DNA of 64,000 nucleotides from Candidatus Enterococcus moelleringii (GCF_017377575.1 NZ_JAFREM010000011.1:1-64000), one strand, 5' to 3'; counted from the stretch's first letter, positions 24,279 to 32,378 are shown. The notes: generated by a model from the letters alone, not told the origin. Numbers and translations are program-made.

Positions 24279-25031
24279 ATGATTGAAATGAGAAATGTGA
24301 GTAAGTTTATCACTGAACCCCGCAGAGTGAATATTAATGGAACCATTAAAATAAAAAAGCAGCAGCTGCCGATTTTGAGTCGGGTCAATCTGCTGATACC
24401 GTCTGGTGAGTTTGTCTATATTACCGGTGCATCTGGCGCTGGTAAATCCACCTTGTTGAAGCTTTTGTACAAGGATATGGTGCCGGAGCAAGGAGAAATT
24501 TACGTGAATCAATACCGGCTTAGCCAAATGAAACGCAAAGAGCTTCCTTATTTGCGTCGGGAAATTGGTGTCGTCTTCCAGGACTTCCGCCTGTTGCCGC
24601 AAATGACGGTGGAGGAAAATCTGGTGTATGCACTGGATATTGTCAAGACGCCGCCAGAGCAGATCCCGCGTAAGGTCAATCAAGTACTGCGTTTAGTGGG
24701 ATTAACCCATAAACGTCATGCGACGAAGCTCTCAGGCGGTGAAGCGCAGCGGGCAGCGATTGCTCGGGCGATTATCAATCAGCCGCGAATTTTGTTAGCC
24801 GATGAACCAACTGGGAACTTGGATGCAAAGAACGCGATGCAGGTACTAGACCTGTTGGAGCGCATCCATCGTAAAGGCGTAACGGTGGTTATGACAACCC
24901 ATAACCAATCGTTGGTTCGCCGCTTTCCGCACCGAGTGATCCACTTGGCTAACGGAAAAGTCGTCCATGATAGCCGCCCAGCGAAACGACTGGTTCGGAA
25001 GAAGACCCGGGCTAAGGCGTATAGTAGATAG
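24279..25031 (+). CDS. FtsE-like ABC ATPase without an FtsX neighbour
   Basis: 250 aa from ATG 24279 with GAGGTG upstream. ABC ATPase with Walker A GASGAGKST, Q-loop VVFQDFRLLPQMTVEENL, signature LSGGEAQRAAIARAI, Walker B ILLADEPTGNLD and switch TTHNQ. The Q-loop wording and NLD box match FtsE. An N-terminal insert (TEPRRVNINGTIKIKKQQ) is unusual. FtsE normally pairs with the membrane protein FtsX to activate a wall hydrolase; no FtsX gene follows, so it may be a second FtsE that uses an FtsX encoded elsewhere. Its closeness to the PcsB-like gene fits that role. Confidence 0.82.
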   Translation: MIEMRNVSKFITEPRRVNINGTIKIKKQQLPILSRVNLLIPSGEFVYITGASGAGKSTLLKLLYKDMVPEQGEIYVNQYRLSQMKRKELPYLRREIGVVFQDFRLLPQMTVEENLVYALDIVKTPPEQIPRKVNQVLRLVGLTHKRHATKLSGGEAQRAAIARAIINQPRILLADEPTGNLDAKNAMQVLDLLERIHRKGVTVVMTTHNQSLVRRFPHRVIHLANGKVVHDSRPAKRLVRKKTRAKAYSR

Positions 25032-25040
25032 AAATATTCG

Positions 25041-25068
25041 CACCTCTCAGCTTTGAGAGGTGTTTTTT
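25041..25068 (+). terminator. Terminator after the FtsE-like gene
   Basis: CACCTCTCA (25041-25049), loop GCTT, TGAGAGGTG (25054-25062), T6. Almost the same hairpin recurs at 25378-25403. Confidence 0.92.
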
Positions 25069-25106
25069 GAGATAACACGAATTAAAAAGGAAAAGGGGAT
25101 TTTGTT

Positions 25107-25373
25107 ATGGCGACTACCAATGAAAGCTTGCTGCAAATCACAATTGATGAGGAGTTATTAAACAAAGCCGAAAAGGTGTTCAATGAGCTGGGTTTAACTA
25201 TGACTGATGCTATTATCATGTTCCTGCAAGAAACAGTTGCTCGCCAAGCACTGCCTTTTCAGCTTGACCAGGAGGATATGGATACGTTAAAGGCTCTAAA
25301 GGACGCTGAAACTGGGAACCTTCACGGCGGCTTTGATTCAATCGATTCTTTAATAGAAGATTTAGATAGTTGA
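25107..25373 (+). CDS. RelB/DinJ-family antitoxin, orphan
   Basis: 88 aa. The N-terminal ribbon-helix-helix pattern (LLQITIDEELLNKAEKVFNELGLTMTDAIIMFLQETV) matches RelB/DinJ antitoxins, which bind DNA as dimers and neutralise RelE/YafQ ribonuclease toxins. The acidic tail (DSIDSLIEDLDS) would be the toxin-binding part. No toxin gene follows; the next gene is a sirtuin behind a terminator and its own promoter. It could counter a toxin encoded elsewhere or be a repurposed repressor. RBS AAAAGGGG. Confidence 0.8.
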   Translation: MATTNESLLQITIDEELLNKAEKVFNELGLTMTDAIIMFLQETVARQALPFQLDQEDMDTLKALKDAETGNLHGGFDSIDSLIEDLDS

Positions 25374-25377
25374 TCCG

Positions 25378-25403
25378 CACCTCTTGCATTGAGAGGTGTT
25401 TTT
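25378..25403 (+). terminator. Terminator after the antitoxin gene
   Basis: CACCTCT (25378-25384) with AGAGGTG (25392-25398) and T5. A promoter for the sirtuin gene overlaps it: TTGAGA (25389-25394), an 18-base spacer, TATAAT (25413-25418). Confidence 0.85.
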
Positions 25404-25436
25404 GTTTTGCAGTATAATAGAAGTGAGGTGATCAAA

Positions 25437-26135
25437 ATGGACACAACAATTCAAGCAGCAGTAGAAAAAATCCAACAAGCTAAAAGTATAACCTTTTTGA
25501 CCGGGGCGGGAGTTTCGACGCCTTCTGGAGTGCCGGATTACCGGTCGTTGATGGGAGTCTATCAAGGGATCGATGCACCGGAATATTTATTAAGCATCGA
25601 TTGCTTAGATCGGGAGCCGGATAAGTTTTATCGGTTTGTGAAGACCCTGTATCATCCGACAGCCAAACCGAATGTGATTCATAAGAAAATGGCAAAGCTG
25701 GAGAGTAGGAAGCCAGTCTGGATCGTGTCACAAAATATTGACGGACTGCACCAAGCGGCCGGCAGCCAGCAGCTGGTGAATTTCCACGGTTCGCTGTACG
25801 ATTGCTACTGTCGCAAATGTGGTCAGGCGGTGCCTTGGCAGGAGTATCTGGTAAGTGATCATCACGAGAATTGTGGTGGACAGATTCGGCCGGGGATTGT
25901 TTTGTACGGCGAAGGCTTTACCGAGGATACCCTCAGTCAGGCGATTCACGCAGTAAATGTTTCAGATTTGGTAGTAATCGTTGGAACGAGCTTTCAAGTC
26001 CATCCGTTTTGTGATTTAATTTATGAGAAGAAGGAATCAGCTGCCGTATTGGCGATCAACCAGACGCCGATTTATATTCCTGGGAAGTATGAGTTTGTGG
26101 AAGCAGAAGGCAGTGCTGTTTTTGAACAAGTATAG
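25437..26135 (+). CDS. Sir2-family NAD-dependent protein deacylase
   Basis: 232 aa from ATG 25437 (GAGGTG upstream). NAD-binding GAGVSTPSGVPDYR, SQNIDGLHQ, catalytic His in NFHGSLYDC, a Cys pair CYCRKC with a later Cys (NCGG) that only partly forms the usual Zn site, GIVLYGE and VGTSFQVHP. It removes acyl groups from lysines using NAD, producing nicotinamide and O-acetyl-ADP-ribose. The nearby niaR fits an NAD theme. Shorter than average by a few residues but complete. Confidence 0.92.
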   Translation: MDTTIQAAVEKIQQAKSITFLTGAGVSTPSGVPDYRSLMGVYQGIDAPEYLLSIDCLDREPDKFYRFVKTLYHPTAKPNVIHKKMAKLESRKPVWIVSQNIDGLHQAAGSQQLVNFHGSLYDCYCRKCGQAVPWQEYLVSDHHENCGGQIRPGIVLYGEGFTEDTLSQAIHAVNVSDLVVIVGTSFQVHPFCDLIYEKKESAAVLAINQTPIYIPGKYEFVEAEGSAVFEQV

Positions 26136-26145
26136 GAGGCGCGTG

Positions 26146-26988
26146 ATGGAAATGGAACGTACAGAAAAAGAAAAAATGATTGCCGGGGAACTATATTTTG
26201 CCGGGGATGCGGAATTATCAGCTGACCGTAAAGATGCTCGGGTGAAGCTGCGGGCGATTAATAATGAAACAGATTCAGCGAAGCGCTCGCTGTTAGTAAA
26301 GGATACTTTCGGTAAGACCGGCGAACGTGTTCATGTGGAACCGTCGATTTCCTTTGATTATGGCTACAATATTTTCGTAGGAGAAAACTTCTACTGCAAC
26401 TTTAACAATATTTTCTTGGATATTTGTCCAATTACGATTGGCGACAACTGTATGTTTGGCCCGAATTGTCAGCTTTATGCGGCCACTCATCCCCTTGAGC
26501 CAGTCAAGCGCAACAGTGGGCTGGAATACGGCAAACCGATCACGATTGGCGACAATGCCTGGTTTGGCGGCGGAGTCGTGGTTACTCCTGGCGTGACTTT
26601 AGGTAATAATGTCGTCGTAGCAGCCGGTGCAGTGGTTACAAAATCTTTCCCAGACAACGTGGTGCTTGGCGGAAATCCGGCTCGCATCATTAAAACGATC
26701 GATGTCGATGGCGAAGGTGATCAGCTAGCTGAAGCCCGCCGTCAAATCGATGCCATTGACCAACAACTAGTCGTGCTGCTGGAAAAACGGCTGCAGGCTG
26801 TTACCGAAGTCACTGCTTACAAAAAGGAACATCAAAAAGACGTGTTGGATCAAAGTCGGGAAACGGAAGTGTTGGAAAGAGTCGCTAGCCGGGTTCAAAA
26901 TCCATTGTTCAAGGAGACGATTGGTGCCACTTTTGAGGATATCATGAAGCAATCCCGAAACTTCCAATCCAAAGAATTGAGTGAGTAA
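26146..26988 (+). CDS. Maltose O-acetyltransferase-like / chorismate mutase fusion
   Basis: 280 aa from ATG 26146 (TAGGAGGCG upstream). Residues 1-185 are a left-handed beta-helix O-acetyltransferase of the Maa/LacA type (PSISFDYGYNIFVGENFYCNFNN, catalytic His in YAATHPLEP, NAWFGGGVVVTPGVTLG, VVLGGNPARII). Residues about 195-275 are an AroQ-class chorismate mutase: R in ARRQIDAID, R in EKRLQAV, K in AYKKEH, D, R and E in LDQSRETE, and the final SRNFQ. Against E. coli CM the main active-site residues are kept. The first part acetylates sugars, the second makes prephenate; why they are joined is unclear. Confidence 0.85.
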   Translation: MEMERTEKEKMIAGELYFAGDAELSADRKDARVKLRAINNETDSAKRSLLVKDTFGKTGERVHVEPSISFDYGYNIFVGENFYCNFNNIFLDICPITIGDNCMFGPNCQLYAATHPLEPVKRNSGLEYGKPITIGDNAWFGGGVVVTPGVTLGNNVVVAAGAVVTKSFPDNVVLGGNPARIIKTIDVDGEGDQLAEARRQIDAIDQQLVVLLEKRLQAVTEVTAYKKEHQKDVLDQSRETEVLERVASRVQNPLFKETIGATFEDIMKQSRNFQSKELSE

Positions 26989-26990
26989 AT

Positions 26991-27512
26991 ATGAAGGATG
27001 GAATCAAACGTAGACGAGAGATTCTAAAGATCTTAAAAAGTAACAAAAGCCCCGTCAGTGCCACAAAATTTGCGGAACGTTTTGGCGTAAGCCGCCAGAG
27101 TATCGTGGGGGATGTCGCTTTGTTGCGGGCAGCCGGTGAGAATATCATCGCAATGCCCCGCGGCTATGTGCTGGAGCGTTCTTCTGCCCGTATCACCAGC
27201 AAAATTGCGGTGCAGCACGATCGAGATCAGGCCGAAGAAGAATTACGCACAATTGTGGAAGCCGGCGGTGAGATCGTTGATGTGATTGTGGAACATCCTT
27301 TATATGGTGAGCTGGTGGGTGGTCTGCACATCCGTACGCAAAAGGATGTCGATAGCTTCATAAAAAACTATCACTCGTCGAAGGCCGTTTTCTTATCAGA
27401 GCTAACCGATGGGATTCATTTGCATACAATTGCCTATGATACTAAGAGAGACTTGGCGAAGATTACTCAGGCGTTGTCTGAAAAAGGGATTATGTACGAG
27501 GAAAAAGAATAG
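26991..27512 (+). CDS. niaR: NiaR-type niacin-responsive repressor (HTH_11 + 3H domain)
   Basis: 173 aa. N-terminal winged helix (RREILKILKSNKSPVSATKFAERFGVSRQSIVGDVALLRAAG) and a C-terminal 3H domain with three metal-binding-type His (VEHPLYGEL, GGLHIRTQ, DGIHLHTI). Members repress NAD-biosynthesis or niacin-uptake genes when nicotinic acid is abundant. It starts two bases after the fusion enzyme gene and is likely co-transcribed with it and the sirtuin. Confidence 0.9.
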   Translation: MKDGIKRRREILKILKSNKSPVSATKFAERFGVSRQSIVGDVALLRAAGENIIAMPRGYVLERSSARITSKIAVQHDRDQAEEELRTIVEAGGEIVDVIVEHPLYGELVGGLHIRTQKDVDSFIKNYHSSKAVFLSELTDGIHLHTIAYDTKRDLAKITQALSEKGIMYEEKE

Positions 27513-27548
27513 GTTTGCCAAAACACGAAAACTGTATAGTTTAAAAGG

Positions 27549-27578
27549 AAATGCTTTCATGTCGAAAGCATTTTTTTT
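27549..27578 (+). terminator. Terminator after niaR
   Basis: AAATGCTTTC (27549-27558), loop ATGTC, GAAAGCATTT (27564-27573) and a T-run to 27578. Confidence 0.92.
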
Positions 27579-27598
27579 GTTTCGTCTCAATGTTTGCG

Positions 27599-27627
27599 TT
27601 TACATCTCATTAATTTTAAGGTATACT
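27599..27627 (+). promoter_or_regulatory. Promoter of the PTS / ADP-ribosylglycohydrolase operon
   Basis: TTTACA (27599-27604), exactly 17 bases, TATACT (27622-27627). The expected start of transcription lies at the edge of the palindrome that follows. Confidence 0.82.
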
Positions 27628-27636
27628 CGTCTTGAG

Positions 27637-27660
27637 GATAAGACGTTATAACGTCTTATC
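27637..27660. promoter_or_regulatory. Perfect 24-bp palindromic operator
   Basis: The halves GATAAGACGTTA and TAACGTCTTATC form a perfect palindrome 10 bases after the -10 box, the right place to block transcription. GntR/HutC-type regulators bind such symmetric sites; one is encoded at the end of this operon. Confidence 0.8.
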
Positions 27661-27709
27661 TAGTAGGGGTCGTGTTTCTGTCTTAATGAATAGGAAGGAG
27701 ATAACACTT

Positions 27710-29104
27710 ATGGGGACAACAGAGGCTTTGGCTAAACATTTACTAGAATTTATGGGAGGTGCTAATAACGTTGTTTCAGTGACGCATTGTGCTACAAGAC
27801 TGCGTCCGAAATTGAGAGATCGATCTGCTGTAGATGTGGGGAAAATTGAGGCACTTGATGGCGTAACAGGGATAGTAGACAAGGATTCAGGGATTCAGGT
27901 AGTCATCGGTACAACTGTTGGGGAAGTTTATGAAGCATTTATAGGTGAATTGGACGTAAACCATTCAGAGAGCAATGACAAAAATTTAGAAACAACTGAG
28001 AGTAAAGAAAAGCATTTATTGAATGATTTTGTTGGACTAGTTGTAAGTATATTTTCGCCATTGCTACCATTGCTTGCCGGATCAGGTTTGCTTCGAGGAT
28101 TCACAATTTTAGCAAATGAATTAGGGTGGTTATCTACAGAAAGCACAACCAATTTGATGCTTACTTTAGCAGCTACTTCAGTATTTTACTTTTTACCGTT
28201 ATTAGTTGCTGTTACTTCTGCCAATCGTTTTAAAACCAGTCCTTTCATTGCAATCGCCGTTATGGGGGCATTGATTATGCCGGATTTCATATCTTTAATA
28301 CAGGGTGATGGCGGAAACATGATCTCATTTTTAGGTATTTCCATTCCTGTATTTAATTATACTAGCCAAGTGATACCAGCAATCTTAACCATATGGGTTC
28401 AATCAAAAATGGAACACTTTATGAAAAAGAAATTACCAAATAGTCTACACATGATCGTTATTCCTACAATTTTATTGCTATTATTAGTGCCGATAGCAGC
28501 TGGTATTTTTGGACCATTAGGAAATTACTTGAGCATTGGTATCGCTAATGCTGTTGGCTGGTTAGCAAATATTAATCAGATTGTTACAGGAGCTGTCATT
28601 GGAGGAATTTGGAATATCTTAATTATGTTTGGTGTTCATTGGGCTCCAAATACGATGGTTATCATTCCAGAAATAGCTAGAACAGGATCTTCTGCGTTTA
28701 TCGCGTATGGAGCAAATGCTAATTTTGGAATGGCCGGAGCAGCTTTTGCCATCTTCTTGCGATCCCGCAATCAAAAACTGAAAAACTTTTCATTAACTGC
28801 TATAACATCAGTTTTTCTTTCTGGAATTGTAGAGCCGGCGATTTACGGGCTAGGTGTAAAATTCAAAACGCCATTAATTGCAGGATGCATAGGAGCAGCG
28901 CTTGGCGGAGCCTTTATGGGAGCTTTTGATGTAGTAGGGAATGCCTTTGTTTTTGGTGGTTTGACCACAATACCAGCTTTTGCTGGACCAACGTTGTGGG
29001 CCTATATCGTGGGATTAGCCATTTCCTTTTTAGGTGGATTGATACTAACCATTGTTTTAGGAGTTAAGGACCCAGAAGCAGAGATGTCGAATATAAAAAA
29101 ATAG
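27710..29104 (+). CDS. PTS EIIBC component, glucoside/sucrose/N-acetylmuramate type
   Basis: 464 aa from ATG 27710 with GAAGGAG upstream. EIIB domain at residues 1-80 with phosphorylated Cys in SVTHCATRLR, then an EIIC domain from about 105 with about ten membrane helices (FSPLLPLLAGSGLLRGF; HWAPNTMVIIPEIARTG; SGIVEPAIYGLGVKFKTPL). No EIIA is attached, so phosphate must come from another PTS. The substrate is unknown; the next gene suggests an N- or O-glycoside of ribose or a related sugar. Confidence 0.9.
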   Translation: MGTTEALAKHLLEFMGGANNVVSVTHCATRLRPKLRDRSAVDVGKIEALDGVTGIVDKDSGIQVVIGTTVGEVYEAFIGELDVNHSESNDKNLETTESKEKHLLNDFVGLVVSIFSPLLPLLAGSGLLRGFTILANELGWLSTESTTNLMLTLAATSVFYFLPLLVAVTSANRFKTSPFIAIAVMGALIMPDFISLIQGDGGNMISFLGISIPVFNYTSQVIPAILTIWVQSKMEHFMKKKLPNSLHMIVIPTILLLLLVPIAAGIFGPLGNYLSIGIANAVGWLANINQIVTGAVIGGIWNILIMFGVHWAPNTMVIIPEIARTGSSAFIAYGANANFGMAGAAFAIFLRSRNQKLKNFSLTAITSVFLSGIVEPAIYGLGVKFKTPLIAGCIGAALGGAFMGAFDVVGNAFVFGGLTTIPAFAGPTLWAYIVGLAISFLGGLILTIVLGVKDPEAEMSNIKK

Positions 29105-29125
29105 GAGTAAGAGAGGAAGATAATT

Positions 29126-30175
29126 ATGTCATTACAAACAAAAATTCAAGGTGTTTTAGGTTTAGCAGCAATTGGAGACGCGATGGGAGCTGCCACAGAG
29201 AATCTATCATTTGACCAAATTCGCAAGCATTTCGGAGGAAAAGTCACTGATTTACAAAAACCAGGTGAAACAGCATTTGCTCTAGGAAATGAAGCTGGGC
29301 AAGTAACGGATGATTTCTCACAAGTCTATTTTATGTCTAAAGCAATTTTAAAAAATGAAGGGGTACTCGATAAAGAGACCGTTATAAAGGCAATTCTTGA
29401 CTGGTCAGATGTTTCTTGGTACTTTGATCGATTCGCAGGACCTACTACGAGAAGTGCAGTAGCGATGTATAAAGATCCTGAGCTAAAAATGAAAGCTTTG
29501 CCTGGCGCAGTGACGGTAGATTATGCTTCCAAAGCAACAAATGGGGCGGCTATGAAGATTGCACCAGCAGGTATTCTAAATCCAGATAATGTAGCTGGAG
29601 CTATTGAAGCAGCAATTACTATTACTAGAGTGACTCATGATAATTCTTTAGCCATTTCGGGAGCTTGCGCTATTGCGGCAGCAACGAGTGCCTCATTGGC
29701 ACCGCACTCAACTGTAGAAGAAGCATTGGCAGCTGGCTACTATGGAGCTATTCGCGGAGAAACCTTAGCCAAAGAGATTTCTCGTGAGGTGGCAGGGCCT
29801 GGTGTTGTAGAGCGCATTCAACTAGCGTATAATATTGTAGACGGCGTAGGAACAAAAGAAGAAAAATTACGTCGGCTTTCAAAGATCGTTGGTAGTGGAC
29901 TCCACATTTCTGAAGCTGTTCCGTGTGCTTTTGGGATTGTGGCTTTAAATAAGGATAGCGCTTTAGATGCAGTAATTGATGCGGTAAACATTGGGTATGA
30001 TACAGATACAATTGCTACGATTGTTGGAACAATGGTTGGAGCATTTGTTGATCTAAGCGATCCGGAGTTTCTTTCTCTATTTAAAACCGTCCAACAAGCC
30101 AATGATTTTGACTTAGTAGAATTATCAAATTCATTAGCAGATGTGGTGAGGTTTCATGAAAGGGAACAGTGTTAA
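29126..30175 (+). CDS. ADP-ribosylglycohydrolase-family hydrolase
   Basis: 349 aa. DraG/ARH fold with the metal-binding motifs GDAMGAATEN (N-terminal), VTDDFSQ and the C-terminal DTDTIATIVGTMVGAF, which carries the two Mg-binding Asp. Family members split ADP-ribose from proteins, but others act on small glycosides; in E. coli YegU lies beside a nucleoside transporter and a GntR regulator. Here it sits between a PTS permease and a GntR gene, so hydrolysis of an imported phosphorylated ribosyl compound is likelier than protein de-ADP-ribosylation. This is inference. Confidence 0.88.
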   Translation: MSLQTKIQGVLGLAAIGDAMGAATENLSFDQIRKHFGGKVTDLQKPGETAFALGNEAGQVTDDFSQVYFMSKAILKNEGVLDKETVIKAILDWSDVSWYFDRFAGPTTRSAVAMYKDPELKMKALPGAVTVDYASKATNGAAMKIAPAGILNPDNVAGAIEAAITITRVTHDNSLAISGACAIAAATSASLAPHSTVEEALAAGYYGAIRGETLAKEISREVAGPGVVERIQLAYNIVDGVGTKEEKLRRLSKIVGSGLHISEAVPCAFGIVALNKDSALDAVIDAVNIGYDTDTIATIVGTMVGAFVDLSDPEFLSLFKTVQQANDFDLVELSNSLADVVRFHEREQC

Positions 30176-30872
30176 ATATCTATCTATTTATGAGGAATTG
30201 AAACAAGATATTGTCGATGGGAAATATCCTGTGGGTGATTTATTTCCAGCTGAACCTGATTTACAAAAGCGCTTTAATGTAAGTCGTATAACTGTGCGAA
30301 ATGCAGTGAAACTTTTGGTAGATGAAGGCTATGTTCAGCGTATCCATGGGGTTGGTACGATCGTATTGAGCCGAAAAGAATCTCTTCAATTACAGACACT
30401 ACTCAGCTTTTCGGAAGAAAATAGTGACCGTAATGTACATGCATCTCTGCACTCTTTTAAAGATTCTATGGTTGCCGATCCAATGGTTTGCTCCCAATTG
30501 GAATTACCTAAAGGGGCTACTGTCAGCTGTCACGAGCGGCTACGATGGATAGGGGATGTACCGATTGGTTTCCAACGTGTGTATTGTCCGTCCTTCATTA
30601 CTTTGTATGCTGAAGAACTAGAAGGGCCAAATGTTTCTTTATACAAGTTGTTACGGGAAAAGGGTTTTGTAGTAACTAACGCTAAAGAAACTATAGAGTC
30701 GATAGAGGCAGACAAGCGTTTGGCTGAAGTATTGCAAGTAGAAGAAAATAAACCATTGCTGTATGTTCAACGAGTGACCAGAGACCAACGAGATCGACTG
30801 ATTGAGTATGCTGAGATTTTTTATCGCGGAGATCGCTATCGATACAATGTGCAATTACAGGTACCAAGATAA
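30156..30872 (+). CDS. GntR-family (HutC/UTRA) transcription regulator
   Basis: 238 aa. N-terminal GntR winged helix (SIYEELKQDIVDGKYPVGDLFPAEPDLQKRFNVSRITVRNAVKLLVDEGYVQRIHGVGTIV) and UTRA ligand domain (residues about 90-235). The start overlaps the preceding gene by 20 bases with GGTGAGG upstream. It probably binds the 24-bp palindrome at 27637-27660 and releases it on binding a phosphorylated sugar, as is usual for the family. Confidence 0.9.
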   Translation: MKGNSVKYLSIYEELKQDIVDGKYPVGDLFPAEPDLQKRFNVSRITVRNAVKLLVDEGYVQRIHGVGTIVLSRKESLQLQTLLSFSEENSDRNVHASLHSFKDSMVADPMVCSQLELPKGATVSCHERLRWIGDVPIGFQRVYCPSFITLYAEELEGPNVSLYKLLREKGFVVTNAKETIESIEADKRLAEVLQVEENKPLLYVQRVTRDQRDRLIEYAEIFYRGDRYRYNVQLQVPR

Positions 30873-30901
30873 TTATCGTAAAAACTGAACAATTAAGACA
30901 A

Positions 30902-30939
30902 GGGTTTCTCAAGCTACTGCTTTGAGAGATCCTTTTTTT
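30902..30939 (+). terminator. Terminator after the GntR gene
   Basis: GGGTTTCTCAA (30902-30912) pairs with TTGAGAGATCC (30922-30932, two wobbles), followed by T7. Confidence 0.85.
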
Positions 30940-31019
30940 AGCAAAATAGTACAATTCAAAAACAAAATCGTAGGATGCAAAATAAACCTTTGACGTATAT
31001 GATAGACTAGTAATAGGAG

Positions 31020-31033
31020 TGAAAGCGATTTAT
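31020..31033 (+). promoter_or_regulatory. Possible CcpA (cre) site ahead of the alcohol dehydrogenase gene
   Basis: TGAAAGCGATTTAT matches the cre consensus except near its 3' end. It lies just after a TTGACG (30990-30995) -35-like box. The rest of 30940-31118 shows no gene. Confidence 0.4.
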
Positions 31034-31118
31034 ATAGATAATCTGTATTACTCGCAAAAGAGCTCCGTTTGTTTATCAAGCATCTTGTGAATTACATAAC
31101 ATGAATGGAGGAAGAACA

Positions 31119-32270
31119 ATGGTAAATCGTATGATCCTGAACGAAACATCCTATTTTGGTAAAGGGGCAATCAATGATATTGTGCCGGAATTCAAAAAAC
31201 GCAACTTCAAAAAGGCGATCGTCATCACGGATAAAGGGTTAATCGAACACAAAGTAGCCACCCGAGTGACTGATCTGCTGGATGAAGCGGGCGTTGACTA
31301 CGAAGTATACGACGGTGTCGTGCCGAATCCAACGGTTCAAAATGTGAAGGACGGCGTGGCAGCAGTCAAAGCTTCCGGAGCAGAATGCATGATCGCCATC
31401 GGCGGCGGCTCACCGATTGATGTAGCTAAAGCGATCGGAATTATCGTGACTAATCCAGAATATGCCGATGTTTTAAGTTTAGAAGGACCGGTTGAAACCA
31501 AGAATCCATGTATGCCAATTTTAGCAGTGCCGACCACTTCAGGAACCGCAGCTGAAGTAACCATTAACTACGTAATTACTGATGAAGTCAATCATCGTAA
31601 GTTCGTTTGTGTCGATCCTCATGATATTCCAGTCGTAGCCTTTGTCGACAGCGAAATGATGATGGGCATGCCAAAAGCGTTGGCTGCTGCAACTGGGATG
31701 GATGCGATGACTCACGCGATTGAAGGCCTGATAACTAAAGGTGCTTGGGAACTAACCGATATGCTTCATCTAAAAGCAATCGAAATCGTGGGTCGTTCTT
31801 TGAGAGATTCCGTAGCTGAAAAACTGGAAGCCAGAGAAGAAATGGCATTAGGCCAATACATTGCTGGTATGGGCTTCTCTAACGTTGGGTTAGGATTAGT
31901 TCACGGTATGGCGCATCCGTTAAGTGCTTGGTACGATATTCCTCATGGCGTTGCCTGTGCATCGTTGTTGCCAACAGTGATGAAATTCAATAAAGAATAT
32001 ACCGGTGAAAAATATCGGGATATTGCACGGGTGTTAAATGTAGAAGGTGCTGACACCATGAGTATTGAAGATGCGCGCGATGCAGCTTGCGATGCCATCG
32101 ACCTGTTAAGTAAGGATGTGGGTATTCCGCCAACTATTTCTGAATTAGGCGTGAAAGCTGAAGATATTCCGAAGATTGCGGAAGATGCGTTCCGGGATGT
32201 TTGTTCACCAGGAAATCCGCGGGATGCGACAGTTGAAGAAATTATCGAGCTGTATCAAAGCTTGATGTAG
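31119..32270 (+). CDS. fucO: Iron-containing alcohol dehydrogenase (lactaldehyde reductase type)
   Basis: 383 aa from ATG 31119 with GGAGGAAG upstream. Family III alcohol dehydrogenase: NAD-binding GGGSPIDVAKAIG, PTTSGTAAEVT, and the Fe ligands in MDAMTHAIEG, GLVHGMAHPLSAWYDIPHGVA. Closest in wording to FucO, which interconverts lactaldehyde and 1,2-propanediol; other short-chain alcohols are possible. The gene stands alone between terminators, without fucose genes. Confidence 0.87.
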   Translation: MVNRMILNETSYFGKGAINDIVPEFKKRNFKKAIVITDKGLIEHKVATRVTDLLDEAGVDYEVYDGVVPNPTVQNVKDGVAAVKASGAECMIAIGGGSPIDVAKAIGIIVTNPEYADVLSLEGPVETKNPCMPILAVPTTSGTAAEVTINYVITDEVNHRKFVCVDPHDIPVVAFVDSEMMMGMPKALAAATGMDAMTHAIEGLITKGAWELTDMLHLKAIEIVGRSLRDSVAEKLEAREEMALGQYIAGMGFSNVGLGLVHGMAHPLSAWYDIPHGVACASLLPTVMKFNKEYTGEKYRDIARVLNVEGADTMSIEDARDAACDAIDLLSKDVGIPPTISELGVKAEDIPKIAEDAFRDVCSPGNPRDATVEEIIELYQSLM

Positions 32271-32280
32271 ATAGAGGGAA

Positions 32281-32313
32281 GGCTAGTTCTGTGAAGGGAC
32301 TAGTCTTTTTTTT
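32281..32313 (+). terminator. Terminator after the alcohol dehydrogenase gene
   Basis: GGCTAGTTC (32281-32289) and GGACTAGTC (32297-32305) pair over 9 bp with two wobbles, then T8. Confidence 0.88.
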
Positions 32314-32378
32314 AGTCATTTCTGCTGTGTTCAGCAGAGTATTATAGGAAGGAAAAAGTTTTGAATGCTTCGTACGAA

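Noticed and set aside
25107-25373. Complete toxin-antitoxin system
   Set aside because: No toxin-sized gene follows on either strand; the next gene is a sirtuin with its own promoter.
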